Counted from the stretch's first letter, positions 49,905-62,665 are shown. The stretch is 64,000 bases of DNA from Equus caballus (GCF_041296265.1 NC_091695.1:14243001-14307000); one strand, 5' to 3'. Notes: a model not told the origin generated them from the sequence alone. Made by a program: numbers and translations.

Positions 49905-50152
49905 CTTTTTTTTTTTTTTTTGAGGAAGATTAGCCCTGAGCTAACTACTGCCGGTCCTCCTCTTTTTGCTGAGGAAGACTGGCCCTGAGCTAACATCCAT
50001 GCCCATCTTCCTCTACTGTATATGTGGGACACCTACCACAGCATGATCTGCCAAGCATTGTCATGTCCGCACCTGGGATCCGAACCAGCGAACCCCAGGC
50101 CACCTAGAAGCAGAACGTGTGAACTTAACTGCTGCGCCACAGGGCCAGCCCC
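49905..50152 (-). mobile_element. ERE SINE with duplicated tail module
   Basis: Same subfamily as the copy at 33426. On the minus strand it starts ggggctggccctgtggcgca, and its tail contains the ctgagctaac module twice (plus-strand 'gattagccctgagctaacta' and 'gactggccctgagctaacat'). Target-site duplication tgtttctcttgtct / tgtttcttttgtct at 49891-49904 and 50153-50166 (13 of 14). Confidence 0.92.
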
Positions 50153-50166
50153 TGTTTCTTTTGTCT

Positions 50167-50735
50167 TAATACATCATTTGTTAAAATAATCCAAAAACTG
50201 GTCTGGATTTGAAATAAAAAGATATACTAAGCACAGTTCATGTCAATCAAAAATTTCAGAGATTATAACAGAGACCGATAAAAACATGATTTTAACATAG
50301 TTTTAATATTTGAATGTCTATAATAGTGATAAGATGGACAATTTTGGATAACACTGATGAAGCAGTTATTAAAGTGACACAAAAATGTGGCACATTCTCT
50401 AGCAGAGGTTGCCTGTCTGATCTCCATATCTTGTTGCTCTTCTTCCTGTGCACATGGCTAGACTATTCCTCATCCTCCTTGCAGTAGGTGTGGTATCACA
50501 GCCTCTTCCTCTGTAAGCCATTCTCTCACCTCTGTGTGTTTGTCCTGAATGGTGTTTCACAAAGCCTTTCTGTTTTAGAGCTCGTAGTTTCCTATTGTTG
50601 ACCTGTAAAAGGTTGATAGAATCTTGAAAAATTGTGAGAGAGGAAGCAAACAATGAGAAAAGTGATTACAAAAGAAGCGAAGGTGCCACAATAATCAAGG
50701 AACTGTTTGAAGCCATATTGATTATTCAGTGATCA
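50167..50735. other. Unassigned DNA between two SINEs
   Basis: A slightly GC-richer patch at 50395-50660 has 'gtgcacatggctagactatt' and 'tgtgtttgtcctgaatggtg'. It may be an old interspersed repeat but I cannot name it. Confidence 0.4.
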
Positions 50736-50748
50736 AGAAGCAGTATTT

Positions 50749-51041
50749 ACACATTCATTTTTGTTAATTTTTTAAATTTCTTTCAAAGACTGGCTCCTGA
50801 GCTAACATCTGTTGCCAATCTTCCTTTTTTTCCCTTCTTCTCTCCGAAGCCCCCAGTACATAGTTGTATATTCTAGCTGTAGGTCATCTGGTTATACTGT
50901 GCAGGATGCCACTTCAGCATGGCCTGATGAGTGGAGCCATGTCTGCACCCAGGATCTCAACCAGTGAAACCCTAGCAACTGAGTTGGCAACTGAAGCAGA
51001 ACACGCGAACTTATCCACTCTACCACAGGGCTGGCCCCCAG
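50749..51041 (-). mobile_element. ERE SINE, diverged
   Basis: On the minus strand: head ggggccagccctgtggtaga type, body with 'ctgatgagtggagccatgtc' (plus-strand reading), A-rich linker and an extra tail module ('actggctcctgagctaacat'). A 12-bp target-site duplication, gaagcagtattt, lies at 50737-50748 and 51042-51053. It is more diverged than the copy at 49905. Confidence 0.9.
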
Positions 51042-51369
51042 GAAGCAGTATTTGAAGCCTCCATATCTTAATATGAAAATTTCTTACCTGGATATGTCAT
51101 CAACAGTTTTAAATTAATATAATCTCATGAAACTTTGTCTTAAATTAATCACATTTTATAATTGTGTAAACATTAACAACCTTTAGTGTTCAGTTTCAAA
51201 TTTGGTTTAGTCACACTAATTTGTATTTGAAAATTACTCAACTTAAAAACAATTAGTTAAGTACAGGGATTCTATTAACTTTAATGTTAACAATGGAACT
51301 ATGCATTTTCCTAAATTGAGACATGCTTGTTTTTCATAATGAATATTAAGTAGGAACAAAATTAACTTT

Positions 51370-52200
51370 ATATATTCACATTAGTCACTCTTTATTTTTG
51401 CCATAAAATTTTCTTTTCTTATAAAATTGAAACCCTTTGTACACTCTTTCCTCTTCCTATTAATCCTGGTGCTGATCTTACCAAGTTATCTTCTTTATCA
51501 GAGGTAAGCCCTATCTACAGATTGTTATTCGTACACAAGTTGTAATTGGTTAACTATATATTTATGTACTCATTAAGAAAAGACTATAATTTTGCAGATA
51601 TTTCAATTATTTTATATGATACTGAATATCTTGCTCTGCAAAATTCTTTTCTTTTTTACTCAGATGTATGATTTTGGTCTTATTTGTGAAAATTAATTTA
51701 GAAATATATTGTTCTCTTATTTTCCTGGGTAGATACACTTATTAGCCTTTTAAAAATTGTTTCCTAAAGTGATTGAAACTTTTACACTTCCACCACCAAA
51801 TTGAAAATAGTTCCTTTAATCTATCTGTTCACCATGACTTGGCCATCACAGACGTTTCAATTTTTTTCAGTATCATGAGTGTGAAATAGTTTTTTATATC
51901 ATTTTACATTCACCTTCTACAGATTATTATTAAAGCAAAGTGTATACATTGGCCTAAAGAGGTTTCGTCTTTTGTGAGTTGTCTGCGTGTATTCATTGTC
52001 CATAGTTCCATGGAATTTTGGTCTATTATTTATTAATTCAACATATACATATTACATCTATTTTCTTGAGTCTATGGCTACTTCTTTTACTATATTTGTG
52101 ATTATTTTTTCATTCAGATCTTTACAATTTTAAAGCATGAAATTTATCTAGGTTTGTGATTTTAAGTTGTGTTTAAAGATCTATACAGCGCTGAATCATA
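51370..52200 (-). repeat. Old L1M fragment (3' side)
   Basis: Reverse-complement L1M traits include 'ttcctaaagtgattgaaact', 'tttacacttccaccaccaaa' and 'gtttcaatttttttcagtat'. Strongly decayed. The stretch 51054-51369 before it is AT-rich and unassigned. Confidence 0.5.
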
Positions 52201-52228
52201 CACACACACTCACACACACACACACACA
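52200..52228 (+). repeat. (CA)n microsatellite
   Basis: A near-perfect run of CA dinucleotides (acacacacac with single interruptions) about 29 bases long. Confidence 0.95.
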
Positions 52229-52299
52229 GCCATGGGGGTCAGTCCTCATTTACATGGTTTAGATATGCAAGGATAATGAATCAGTGACCAGGGTTTGAT

Positions 52300-52690
52300 T
52301 TTAGCATTTGAAGAAAGGAATAATTTGAAGAGCAGTAGGGAGAAACTTTCAAACTTGAGAAAATATAAGCAGAGAAATTATGGTAGAATTATATGATGGT
52401 AAGAGATGTTCTGCATAAGAACTCTTGAATTGTTATTAAATTTAATAATGCCAAATTAGAGAAATATCCTTAGGTTGTACTCTTAATTCTAAGGAGATTG
52501 TCTCTTTCAAATCAAACAATGATAGCTCTTGGGGAAGAAAATGAGTTTTCACAAAATAATAGTTAAAAATTAATAAATAAAGATTAAGGAAGGAAGAATG
52601 AACTCTACAACTTAAAATTATCTTTGAGGAAGATGTGTCTTTGCAATGAAGGGGACATCTGTTGGAAGCAGGGTTAAACAAGTGCATAGG
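52300..52690 (+). repeat. Diverged repeat of unknown family, copy 1
   Basis: It aligns in the same orientation with 63645-64000. Matching landmarks in order are 'agaaa-ttatggtagaat'-type text, 'atatccttaggttgta', 'aaggagattgtct', 'taaaaattaataa', 'aggaaggaagaa', 'ctttgcaatgaa' and 'aagcagggttaaaca'. Identity is perhaps 70% by eye. Copy 2 runs off the window, so its full length is unknown. I do not recognise the family. Confidence 0.65.
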
Positions 52691-52699
52691 AGAGACTCT

Positions 52700-53630
52700 T
52701 CTGTACCTTGGTTCTTGAGCTGGGGCACTGAGAAGTGGTGGGATCTGCAAGGATATCACAGAGGGGAAAGGGTCAAAGGTAGAGAGAGGTAAAAGTTGAT
52801 TGGGGGCCAGGTCTGTAAGAAATCCCATAAAGATGGGCCAGGGCTTAGTTGTGGGAAGAGGCAACCTGCCTGCCAGTTACATCTTACTCTCTGAATTGTG
52901 CTTTTCTTTTGTTATTCTTGAGTTTAAGTATAATCTTCGTAAATCTTAATGTCTAGACTTTCTTTTCTGTGAGAATTTAAAGATAGGCTTAATGTTCATG
53001 AGTGCCCTCACAAATCAGCATGGTAATGACACCAGGAATTTGAACACATTCTCTGTGTTCCCTGAACCACCATCTGTGATTAGATTGGTGTCAAAGCATA
53101 AAGCTAAGGATAGAGGCAGAGTGCTTTGAACTGGACTCTGCGAAGTGTTCTTAGAGTACCTGAGCTGTGTTTTTTCTGTTTATTAGGTGTCATTTGATCA
53201 AACTAGTCAGATATAATTATAATGCTACTTATAATTGCAACTATGGGAGTATATAAATTTGAGTTATATGGAGAAGAAAGAAAACAATACACAACATTGG
53301 AAAGTAAAGATAAATACATATAATCTTGTGTGTGTGCACTTGCGTTATCTAAATCATAAGCTTCTTCATACATATATGTGTATGTATATGTGTATATACA
53401 TATATCGGTAGAAACATATTAAGAAGCAAATCGATGATACATTTTTTCCTCATACAAAACCAGCATAGGTAGAGGTTTAACTATGATCTTTATTTTAAAA
53501 TATCTAGGAAAAGAGAAATACATTAATATACTAAAACAAACAATTTTCATCATATATTGAGGCACAGAATATAACTCTCAATTTTTTAAAATCAATTTTT
53601 ACTGTGAACATTTACTTTACTGATAAGCCA
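52700..53630. other. Unassigned DNA, 3' flank of the OR5T pseudogene
   Basis: The first part (52690-52920) may continue the repeat above. A TATG-rich simple-sequence patch lies at 53370-53406. No gene. Confidence 0.4.
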
Positions 53631-53635
53631 TTTTT

Positions 53636-54446
53636 TCAAAACATTTTTTCCAGTGCCTGTTTTTCATCTTTTTTCCTTAATCTATAGATGATGGGATTCA
53701 GCATAAGAATCACAATAGTGTGAAATATTGACCTCATCATGTCATGATCCAAAGCATAGTTGGAACTTGGTCACACAAACATGAAAAGTTTACCATGAAA
53801 AATTAGCACTCCAGGTAGATGAGAACCACATGCAGAAAATACTTTTATCCTCCTTTTAGCAGAATGTATCCTTAGAATCAGCAACAGAATGCAACCATAG
53901 GAGATGAGGACAACCAGGATAGCAAAGACAGGAGCAATGTCACGAAAGACGTATCTAATTTCATTGGATTCATAGGATAGACTAAAAGTAGCCACTGTGA
54001 ATAAGCAGCATGCAAGATACCTCTAAATAGGAAGCAATGTTGAATGGCACATCGACTCAGGGTGACATGCTAAGTAAACACAGGAAAGGGTTATAGATTG
54101 CCATATAGTGATCATATACCATTGCAGCCAAAAGAAAGCAAAAGTAATAGTGAGAAACATCTGTGTTGCACATCCAAGGAATGAACCGGCTTTATTCTTT
54201 GACAGAAAACCTATTAACATATTTGTAGTAATTGCTGAGGAAAAGCAGGCATCCACACATGATAACACACTCAGAAAATAATACATGGGGTTGTGTAGCC
54301 TGGACTCCCCAATAACCAATACAATCAGTCCCAAATTTCCCATCAGAGTAAACAGAAACATTGCTAGAAACAGGAAGAAGATGTAGCTCACAGTTGTCTG
54401 TGAAGCCCTTCAGTACAAATATAGTAACTTCAGTCACATTCTTCAT
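53636..54446 (-). pseudogene. Olfactory receptor pseudogene, OR5T-like
   Basis: The minus strand begins [20 protein letters not shown]. In a second frame it gives [40 protein letters not shown] and [21 protein letters not shown] third frame gives [20 protein letters not shown] and [17 protein letters not shown], and the C-terminal [20 protein letters not shown] is still readable near 53650-53710. [12 protein letters not shown] and the ATFSLS...NEIR(H/Y)VF signature are typical of OR5T receptors. Breaks include a frame change near 54400 (TM1), loss of the frame around TM3 (DRY region near 54110), a gap between TM4 and TM5, a stop at about 53771 (FMFV stop) and an early stop near 53636. Clearly non-functional. 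Confidence 0.92.
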
Positions 54447-57015
54447 GTGGACACTTTACGGAACAAACTTGAAAATATTCATTAAATTATAATTCATTTA
54501 CTACAAAAAGAATAAATAAAATTGTGACTCAATATTGTGATTCAAGGGACGGTGAGCTGTGTTTTCATATTTATTTTTTGGCATGTATAATTTCCCAGTT
54601 ATGGACCAGGAAGCAGTGACAATACATTGGGTCGAGTGTTTATGCCACTTACTGCAGAATCAAATGGAAAATATGAGTGTTCACTCACTGGTTGACCTCA
54701 TGTAATTTTAAAACCATCAGGCGAACTGGTTAATTTACCACCCTATTCTGCTAGTTGTCGTCATATTAAATCACGTTACAGCACCAAGTGACTGGCTGAA
54801 AAATACTTTCCTTCTGACATCCAAACTTGTGAGATTGTCTACCTGTATCGAGCATTGGAACAGAATATCAGCATTTTAGACCTTTCAGCAATTGTGTAAA
54901 ATTATTTACTATAATCTACTCACCTGTAGAACAAGAACGTTAATAATTATACAATATTGGAGTAAATATTAAAAGATAAAAGGTGTTAACGAAATTGAAT
55001 CTTTATGATGTTAAATATAAAATGTTCTGAATTAAGTTGGTTCTACAGAGTAGCAGCCTCCTGGATTATCACATTTTCTGAGCTAATCTCTAAACACTTT
55101 CTATCTCTATTAGATTTCCTGCAGTATATCTGGAAGAATTAATCAATATTTTTCCAGGATGATAAGACATGATTAAATTAAGCAATCGCTTAATAATGAC
55201 AACTTATATTTCATTCAAATTTGTTTCTTAAATACTAAGAATTACCTTATCCCTTTTTTGACTAAATAATTGGTTATATTTGTTACTTTTAGATATCTAA
55301 ATTCCATATGCTTTTCTACTCCCTCAAGAGCTGTGTTCAAAAAGGGAAGAAATATTCTTAAAAAGCATATGATATAGTTCAAGGTATTATATCTGTTTAG
55401 GTAGTGTTTATTGTGGATTCAGTGAAATAGCAACTACATAATTATTATCTGAGTCACAATTAAAGTCATTCACAGCAAATAGCAATTAAAATATAACAAC
55501 AAAAATAAAAAAGTTACACCACGACATAAAACTCAATATTAAAGAGCAAAAAAGCAGAAAGAAATGAAAGAAGGAATACCAGAAATCTTTCTTGGATAAT
55601 CCCATTGTCAAACAAATTAGGAGTCAAATGTCCAATGAAATCCAAACTTTCAATTACTAGCTCATAGTACAGCACGAGGTGAAGGATAGATTTTATTCAA
55701 TTATTATTATTTTAGTTTTTGTATAACCACCCACAGGAAATTTGAATCTGTCTTGGAGGCACACAATCTGCTGCGTATACTAGTCTGTGCATTATTTAAA
55801 TTTATAATGCAAACCAGGCTCCACATCCAATATTTTGACGTGGATCCCACCAGTAAGTGAAATTGTCATTTGGATTAGAAATAGTGACAGAAGGAGAACA
55901 AAGCACAGACCAACAACTTTCTGGGAAAGACAAAGTCAGGATTCACTAGAAGAATTGTCAAGATCAAGATAAAATATTTTTATAGAATTACTGGAAAGAA
56001 AACAGGCAGAGAAAACCAGAAATACTCATATGAGATGTCAGAGAAGGCAGAATTTAGTTTGAATCCTATGTATTGGAAATGAATTGACAACAAAACAACT
56101 TAGGGTTCTCAAACCACTTACTCTAATTAACTATTACTGAGTGACTCTCACAGTATAGAATGCTTTTAAATATACCATTTAATTTCAAATGTGTTAATAA
56201 TTTGATTAGAAAAACTCTAAATATGTGGGCATTTTGTTATTTTAACTGTCATGGGAAGGAATATAAACTGAACAGAGGTTGAGACAAGTGATTATATAGG
56301 GGTGAGGAGATTATAGATGTGAGGTAATAGGCAAATTAAAAGAAATAAAATAAAAAATTTTGATGAATATGATGTAATTTATTTTTTTTAATGTGACCAG
56401 GAGTCACAAGAAAAAGGTCAGCCCCAATACAATTCTTGACATCTGTTCAAGATGAATAACAGGATTTAGAATCTGAAAGTATGTGTTCGTCAGCAAAGCT
56501 TATGACTAATCCACGTGTGATGGTAGACTTTCTTTCCAAGTAAATTTAAGCTCACTGTAATTTAACAAATGGAGTTGTGGTGAGCTGAGAGTATTTTCGG
56601 AATCAGCAGATCACATATTCTCAAAACTTCTTTATTCTCTAAAGAATAGTCCAGAGACATAAAGAGTGAGTAGAAAAAAAGAATCATAATCAAAATACAA
56701 TCCATTGGATTTAATCCTTATTTAATTCATTGGTTTTGGTGTATACTAATAATCACAAAACAAACATATTATAACGATTAGTTATTGTATTAATTTTGTG
56801 CCCCAATATTTGCTTATGTTGTAAAAATAAATACATCTGATGAAAAAAGTTCAATTTTATGGTCATCTTAAATTTGTAACTAAAAATGGGCATATTTAAA
56901 GGAAATTGCTTTATATATTTATTGCTTTATACATTTAATTAGTTTACTAGGCTGTATATTAATTTTTGTTCATAGTCCTTCAAATATATTACTGTTTAAA
57001 GAGGAGTAAACTTTG
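54447..57015. other. Unassigned intergenic DNA, 5' flank of the OR5T pseudogene
   Basis: About 2.6 kb without a recognised gene or repeat. A slightly less AT-rich block at 55640-56060 might be an old insertion but matches nothing that I can name. Confidence 0.45.
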
Positions 57016-57017
57016 GA

Positions 57018-58025
57018 GAGAAAGTCATTGAAGTTTTGACTTCTATTTGTCTAATAATTACTGATGTTGAACATCTTTTCATGTGCGTCTTGGCTATCTG
57101 TATATCTTCTTTGTGAAAATGTCTATTCAGGTCCTCTGTCTGTTTGTAATTTTTTTATTGTTACAACATATGAATGTTTTATGTATTTTAGATATTAACT
57201 CTTTATCAGATGTATGAATTGCAAATATATTCTCTTAGTTGTTAGATTGCCATTTCATTTTCTTGATGATTTCCTTTGCCATAAAGAATCTTTTTAGTTT
57301 GATGTAGTTCCGTTTGTTTACTTTTTATTTTGTTTCCCTTGCCTAGTGAGACACAATATTCAAAAAAATACTGCTAAGACTGAGGTTGAAGTCCATACTA
57401 CCTATATTTTCTTCTAGAAGTTTTATGGTTTCTGGAGTTACATTCAAGTCTCATCCTTTTTGAGTTAATTTTCATGTGTAAGATGTAAGATAATGTTCTA
57501 CTGTCATTCTTTGCAGGTGGCTTTTCATTTTTCCAGACACCATTTATGGAAGAGACTTTCCTTTCTCTGTTGTAGGTTCTTGGCTCCCTTGTCAAAAATT
57601 AGCTGTCCATAGATGTGTGAGTTTATTTAAGGGCTTTCAATTCTGTTTCATTGATCTGTGTGTCTGATTTTGTGTCAGCACTATGCTTTTTTGATTACTA
57701 TAGCTTTGTCATTTATTATGAAGTCAGGGATTTTGATACCTCCAGCCTTGCTTTTTTTTCTAAGGATTGCTTTGGCTATTCAGGGTCTTCTGTTGTCACA
57801 TAGAAATTTTAGGATTCTTTAGTCTATTTCTGTGAAAAATTTTGTTGGGACTTTAATAGGGATTGCACGGAATCTGTAGATTGCTTTAGGAAGTATGAAC
57901 ATTTTAGCTATGTTAATTCTTCCAATGCATGAGCATGGAATATCTTTCCATTTCTTTGTGTCTTCTTCAATTTATTTCAACAATATTTTATAATTTTCAG
58001 TGTACAAGTATTCTACCTCGTTGAT
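57018..58025 (-). mobile_element. L1 with 5' inversion: 3' segment (minus strand)
   Basis: The minus strand reads ORF2 from the EVEYLYTENYKILL position at 58025 through the region of '[19 protein letters not shown]' to 'MKRCSTSVIIRQI'-like text at about 57060. It lacks the last ~150 codons and the 3' UTR, so it is also 3'-truncated. It abuts, head to head, a plus-strand L1 segment starting at 58026. Confidence 0.85.
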
Positions 58026-59336
58026 TAAAGAACAAAACAAAAGAACAAAATTTATTTTTAAAGAAATGGATAAATTCTTAGACTCATACAGCCTTCCAAA
58101 ACTGAATCAAGAATAAATAGAGAATCTGAATAGACAAAGCACTAGTAAGAAGATCAAAACAGTAATCAAAACCTCCCAAAAAACAAAAATCTAAGGGCTG
58201 GCCCCGTGGCCGAGTGGTTAAGTTCGCTCGCTTCGCTGCAGGCGGCCCAGTGTTTCGTTGGTTCGAATCCTGGGCGTGGACATGGCACTGCTCACCAAAC
58301 CACGCTGAGGCAGCAACCCACATGCCACAACTAGAAGGAGCCACAACGAAGAATATGCAACAATGTAGTGGGGGGCTTTGGGGAGAAAAAGGAAAAAAAT
58401 AAAAAATCTAAAAAAAAAAAAGTCTAGGACCAGAGGGCTTCTCTGGTGAATTCTACCAAACATTCAAGAATACTTAATACCTCTCCTTCTCAAATTCTTC
58501 CAAAAAATTGCAGAGAAGGCAATGCTTCCCAACTCTACGATGCCGACATTATTACCCTGATAACAAAACTAGACAAGGACAACAAAAAAAGGGAAAATTA
58601 CAGATCAATATCACTGATGAACACATGTGCAAAAATCTTCAAGAAAATATTAGTAAATTAAATGCAATACATTAAAAAGATCATACACCATGATGAAGTG
58701 GAATTTACTCAGGGATGCAAAAATGGTTCAACATCTGCAAATCAATCAACATGATACACCACATTAACAGGATGAAGAATAAAAATCACATGATCATCAC
58801 AATAGATGCAGATAAAGCATTTGTCAAGATACAGCATCCATTTATGACAAGAACTATGAATAAAATGGGTGTAAAAGGAAAGTACCTCAAGATAATAAAG
58901 GGCATATATGACAAACCCACAGCTAACATCATATTCAATGCTTAAAAATTGAAAGCCATCCCTCTAAGAACAGGAACTAGACAAGGATGCTCACTTTCAC
59001 CACTCTTATTTAACAAAATATTGGAAGCTCTAGATAGAATGATCAGACAAGAAAAAGAAATGAAAGAAACCCAAATTGGAAAGGAAGAAGTGACACTCTT
59101 ACTATTTTCAGATGATTTGATTTTATATATAAGAAACACTAAAGAGTACAGTAAAAACTATTAAAAAAATAAACGAATGCAGTAAAGTTGCAGGGTGCAA
59201 AATCAGCATACAAAAGTTGGTTGCACTTCCATACACTACCAGTTAAATAGCAGAAAGAGAAATTAAGAACACAATCCCATTTACAATGGCAACAAAAGGA
59301 ATAAAATACATAGGATTAAATTTAACCAATAGATAA
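58026..59336 (+). mobile_element. L1 with 5' inversion: inverted 5' segment (plus strand), split by ERE
   Basis: The plus strand reads the reverse-transcriptase part of ORF2. It starts near 'KFIFKEMDKFLDSYSLPKLN', resumes after the SINE, and includes [40 protein letters not shown] and [20 protein letters not shown] (the YADD-type catalytic motif appears as FSDD). It ends at IKYIGLNLTN at 59336. That end point is where the minus-strand segment at 58025 begins in ORF2, so the two segments are neighbouring parts of one element, one of them inverted. Stops and frame changes make it inactive. Confidence 0.85.
58195..58401 (+). mobile_element. ERE1 SINE, young-looking
   Basis: It begins gggctggccccgtggccgag, with box A gccgagtggttaag and box B ggttcgaatcc, the standard body and an A-rich tail. 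The 10-bp target-site duplication aaaaatctaa lies at 58185-58194 and 58402-58411. It interrupts the inverted L1 segment and is therefore younger. Confidence 0.95.
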
Positions 59337-59339
59337 GAA

Positions 59340-60435
59340 CTCTTAAGACATGAGACATAATCTCACGTCACATCTCTGATACTGAGTTATTACGTAACTT
59401 CTCGGAGTTTCAGGTCCTAATCGTGGCAACCTAACTTTTTTATTTCACAACAAGTCAGTTTACATGGAAAAGATCAAAGGTAAAATTACATTATATTCCT
59501 TACAAGGTACAGCATGTGTATTTACAGTCACCCAAATTCATTAAACTTCCACTCCATCCAAATTATAAAGTGCTGTGTTTGAAATGAAAAAGACATAAAT
59601 TTTGAACTTATTGAAATGTTTATTATTCATGTGATAAAATGTACAAAATGCTATAAGCATGTGGAGTAGGAGACAGAAAACATTGAAAGTTCTGTAAGAC
59701 TTCAGAAGTCATGCAAGATTATGATTCTTGAATAGTAATCTATAGCATATTTGAAAGACATGCTAATATCTATTTATGTGTATATATACACACACACACC
59801 CCTAGGAAATAAGTGCAGAAATTCAACACTGATATACAAAGGAGATAGATACTTAATATTTTTACTTTTCTTCAATTATCCAGATGCTCCTGATAAGCAG
59901 TTGAGTTGGAAACAACATATCAAGTGAACAACTTCTCACTTTATTGATAAGAAAATTGAGCCCAATTTAGTAAATCGATTTGACAATCATTCATCTATTT
60001 ATCTGTTCAAAAATACTTTTGAGAGCCTACTATGTTGGGGAGAAACAGAAAAATAATGTCAGGGACTATAGACACCATTAACAGAAGCAATGTTGAGAGG
60101 GGGATAAAGTATAATGTTGTTGTAAGGATAGGACATATTTTAGAGGTGGTACAGTGTATATCTTTATGATGATATGATGGTGGAAACAAATCTGAATGAA
60201 GCAATGTAACATGGCATCAATAATTCCTTTCAATGACCCACTTGTAAAGATGGGCAGACAACATATATTACCAGAAATTTGAGTAAACTTTCTACTATAA
60301 AAAGGAGAAAAAAAGAAACAAATCTTAAAATAAAAATTAAAAAGGTCCAATTTCCAGTTCTACATGTAAGGAGCTTGGAAGTTGCCACTCCATCCTATCA
60401 ACAAGTGAAAAGCTGAACACACTGAAAACTCAGCA
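59340..60435. other. Unassigned intergenic DNA
   Basis: AT-rich, with a short ACAC run at 59788-59800. No gene or named repeat. Confidence 0.5.
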
Positions 60436-60439
60436 ACAC

Positions 60440-62665
60440 TTTTTGAATTCTCAAAACAGTGTCCTCTTATTGGAGAGACAAACAGGTGAATATAGAGAGT
60501 CAGGCTTTCCTGAGCAGAGACTCAGAAGCAGAAACCACCATGGGAACCACTGCCTGAATGGGAACCTGAACTGTAACAAATTGCTGGAGGCTCAGTGTGG
60601 ACAACTCTGAGAGTTAAAATTTGGAGGAGAATCCAGTCATAGGAGGGCCCCCAAAATATTGTGAGATTTACCTCCAGGAGCTTGACCAGGTTCCCACAGT
60701 ATGTATCAGATAAATCCCTTATGTTTCCAGCAGAAGGAAGCAAAAGGAATCATTTTGAAAGATGCAAAGCATTCTATTTTTAACAAAGCCTGCCCTCACG
60801 AGAAACTGGTAAACCAGAGACTAGCCTGCTGGGATATTACCTCAGTCTAACTAACTTGGGAGAAGGGACATACCAAATTTCAGCTCACTCTAGCGATCCA
60901 GTCCCAACCAAGGGCAAAGAAAAAGACTAAGACGTGTTTTGAAGTTCATAGTCCAGAGGCATAGGCTTACTAAAGTACTGAGACCAATCACAAGACTGCA
61001 GAACACTTTCCCAACTCCCACACCTCATCACACCATTAATAAAGGTCTATGTATAGCAGTTCCTTTTATCCAGTACATTTTGTCTGGCTACCAAGAAAAA
61101 GTGACAGTTCATACTAAAAGGAAAAAAAAAAACATAATTTGAAGCCAAAGACTAAGTTTCAGACTCAGAAATGGCATGGATATAAGAAGTAAATATCAGA
61201 TCATGAATTTAAGATGACTCTGATAAATATGCTAAATATTCTAATGAATAAAGTAGACAACATGAAAGGACAGATGGGTAATAAAAGTAGAAAGACAGAA
61301 ATCCTAATAAAGAACCAAACAGAAATGCCAGAGGTGAAAAATATTTTAACTGTAATGGACAATGCCTTTAATGAGCTTACTAAGTAGACTAGACGTGGGA
61401 GAGGAAAGAATCTCTGAACTTGAGGCTATATCAATAGAAACTTCAAAAACTGGAAAGCAAAAAGAACAAAGATTGGAAAAAAAATCATAGAGAATATCCA
61501 AGGTCTGTGGGAAAAGGAAAGAAGAAATATTTGAAAGAATAATGAATGAAAATTTTCCCAAATTAATGGCAGACACCAAACCACAGATCCAGGTTCAGAA
61601 AGCTTAGAGAACACCAAGCAAGATAAATGCCAAATAAAAACTACACGTAGGCATATCACATTCAAAGTACAGAAAATCAAAGATGAAGAAAAAATCCTGA
61701 GAGAAGCTAGAGGAAAAAACGATCTCATCTATAGAGGAACAAAGATAAGAATTACATCCAACATCTCTTCAGAAACCAATCAAGCAAGTAGAGATTTGAG
61801 TGAAATAACAGAGTAGTCGGAAGAAAATGTATATGTTTATGTGTATATCTTATGTGTATACTTGCTTATGTATGTTTAAATATAAGTGAAATAAATGACC
61901 AGCAATGACAAAAGAGAATGGACGAATGAATTACAAAACTAAACATACTTTTACTATATAATACATTAATTCCACTCCTTGGTATTTACCCAAAGGAGCT
62001 GAAAACATATCCACATAAAAAGCTGCACACAGATGTTTGTACCATCTTTATTGATAATCGCCAAATTTGGAAGCAACCAGCTCTCCTTCAGTAGGTGAAC
62101 GGATAAATAAGCTGTGGCACATCCAGACAATGAATGATCATGCAGTGCTAAAAATAATGAGCTATCAAGGAAGGAAAAGACGAGAGAAGGAAACTTAAAT
62201 GCATATTACTAAGTAAAAGAAGCCAATCTGAAAAGGCTACCTACAGTGCAATTCCAACGATATGACATTCTGGAAAAAGAAAACTATGGAGACAGTAAAA
62301 TGGTCACTGGTTGCCAGAGGTTTGGGAGTGACAGGATGAAGAGGCAGAGCAGAGAGGATTTTTAGGACAAGAAAAATACTCTGCATAATACTATAATGAT
62401 GGATTCATGCCATTATATATTTTTTCAAACTATAGAATATACAACACCAAGAGTAAACCCTAAGGTAAATGATGGACTTTGAATGATTATAACATGTCAA
62501 TGTAAGTTTATCAATTGTAAAATATGTACCACTTTAGTGAAACGTGTTACTAATGGGGAAGGCTATACACTTGAGGGGACAGGGCGTATATGAGAAATCT
62601 CTGCACCTTCCTCTTAATTTTTCTGTGAACCTAAAACTGCTCTAAAGAAAGTAAAGTCTTAAAAA
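60440..62665 (+). mobile_element. Old L1M/HAL1-like element, ~2.2 kb
   Basis: The plus strand shows a coherent order of ancient L1 parts. First comes a 5' UTR-like region (60440-60930: 'gagactcagaagcagaaacc', 'ggagaatccagtcataggag'). Next is ORF1-type sequence (61190-61810: 'gataaagtagacaacatgaa', 'agaggaaagaatctctgaac', 'ccaaattaatggcagacacc', 'aagataagaattacatccaa'). After that come the extreme end of ORF2 (61960-62170: 'ttacccaaaggagctgaaaa', 'tgataatcgccaaatttgga') and a 3' UTR with A-rich end near 62660. The reverse transcriptase is absent between ORF1 and the ORF2 end, as in HAL1 ('half-L1') elements or after an internal deletion. No frame survives. Confidence 0.7.

Noticed and set aside
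52200-52228. Repeated units that might suggest a CRISPR-like array
   Set aside because: It is a plain CA microsatellite. No spaced palindromic repeats were seen anywhere, and the window is mammalian.
52442-52864. 140-codon open frame on the minus strand (MPLPTTKPWP...)
   Set aside because: It overlaps a diverged repeat also found at 63.65 kb, shows no recognisable domain and has no evident splice or promoter context. Probably chance.
58195-58270. Possible tRNA-Ser gene
   Set aside because: The box A and box B sequences belong to the tRNA-derived head of an ERE SINE with an A-rich tail and target-site duplication. The same applies to the other ERE copies.
58949-59164. Possible active reverse transcriptase ([15 protein letters not shown])
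   Set aside because: It is a broken L1 ORF2 fragment in a rearranged, truncated element, not a host or novel reverse-transcriptase system.
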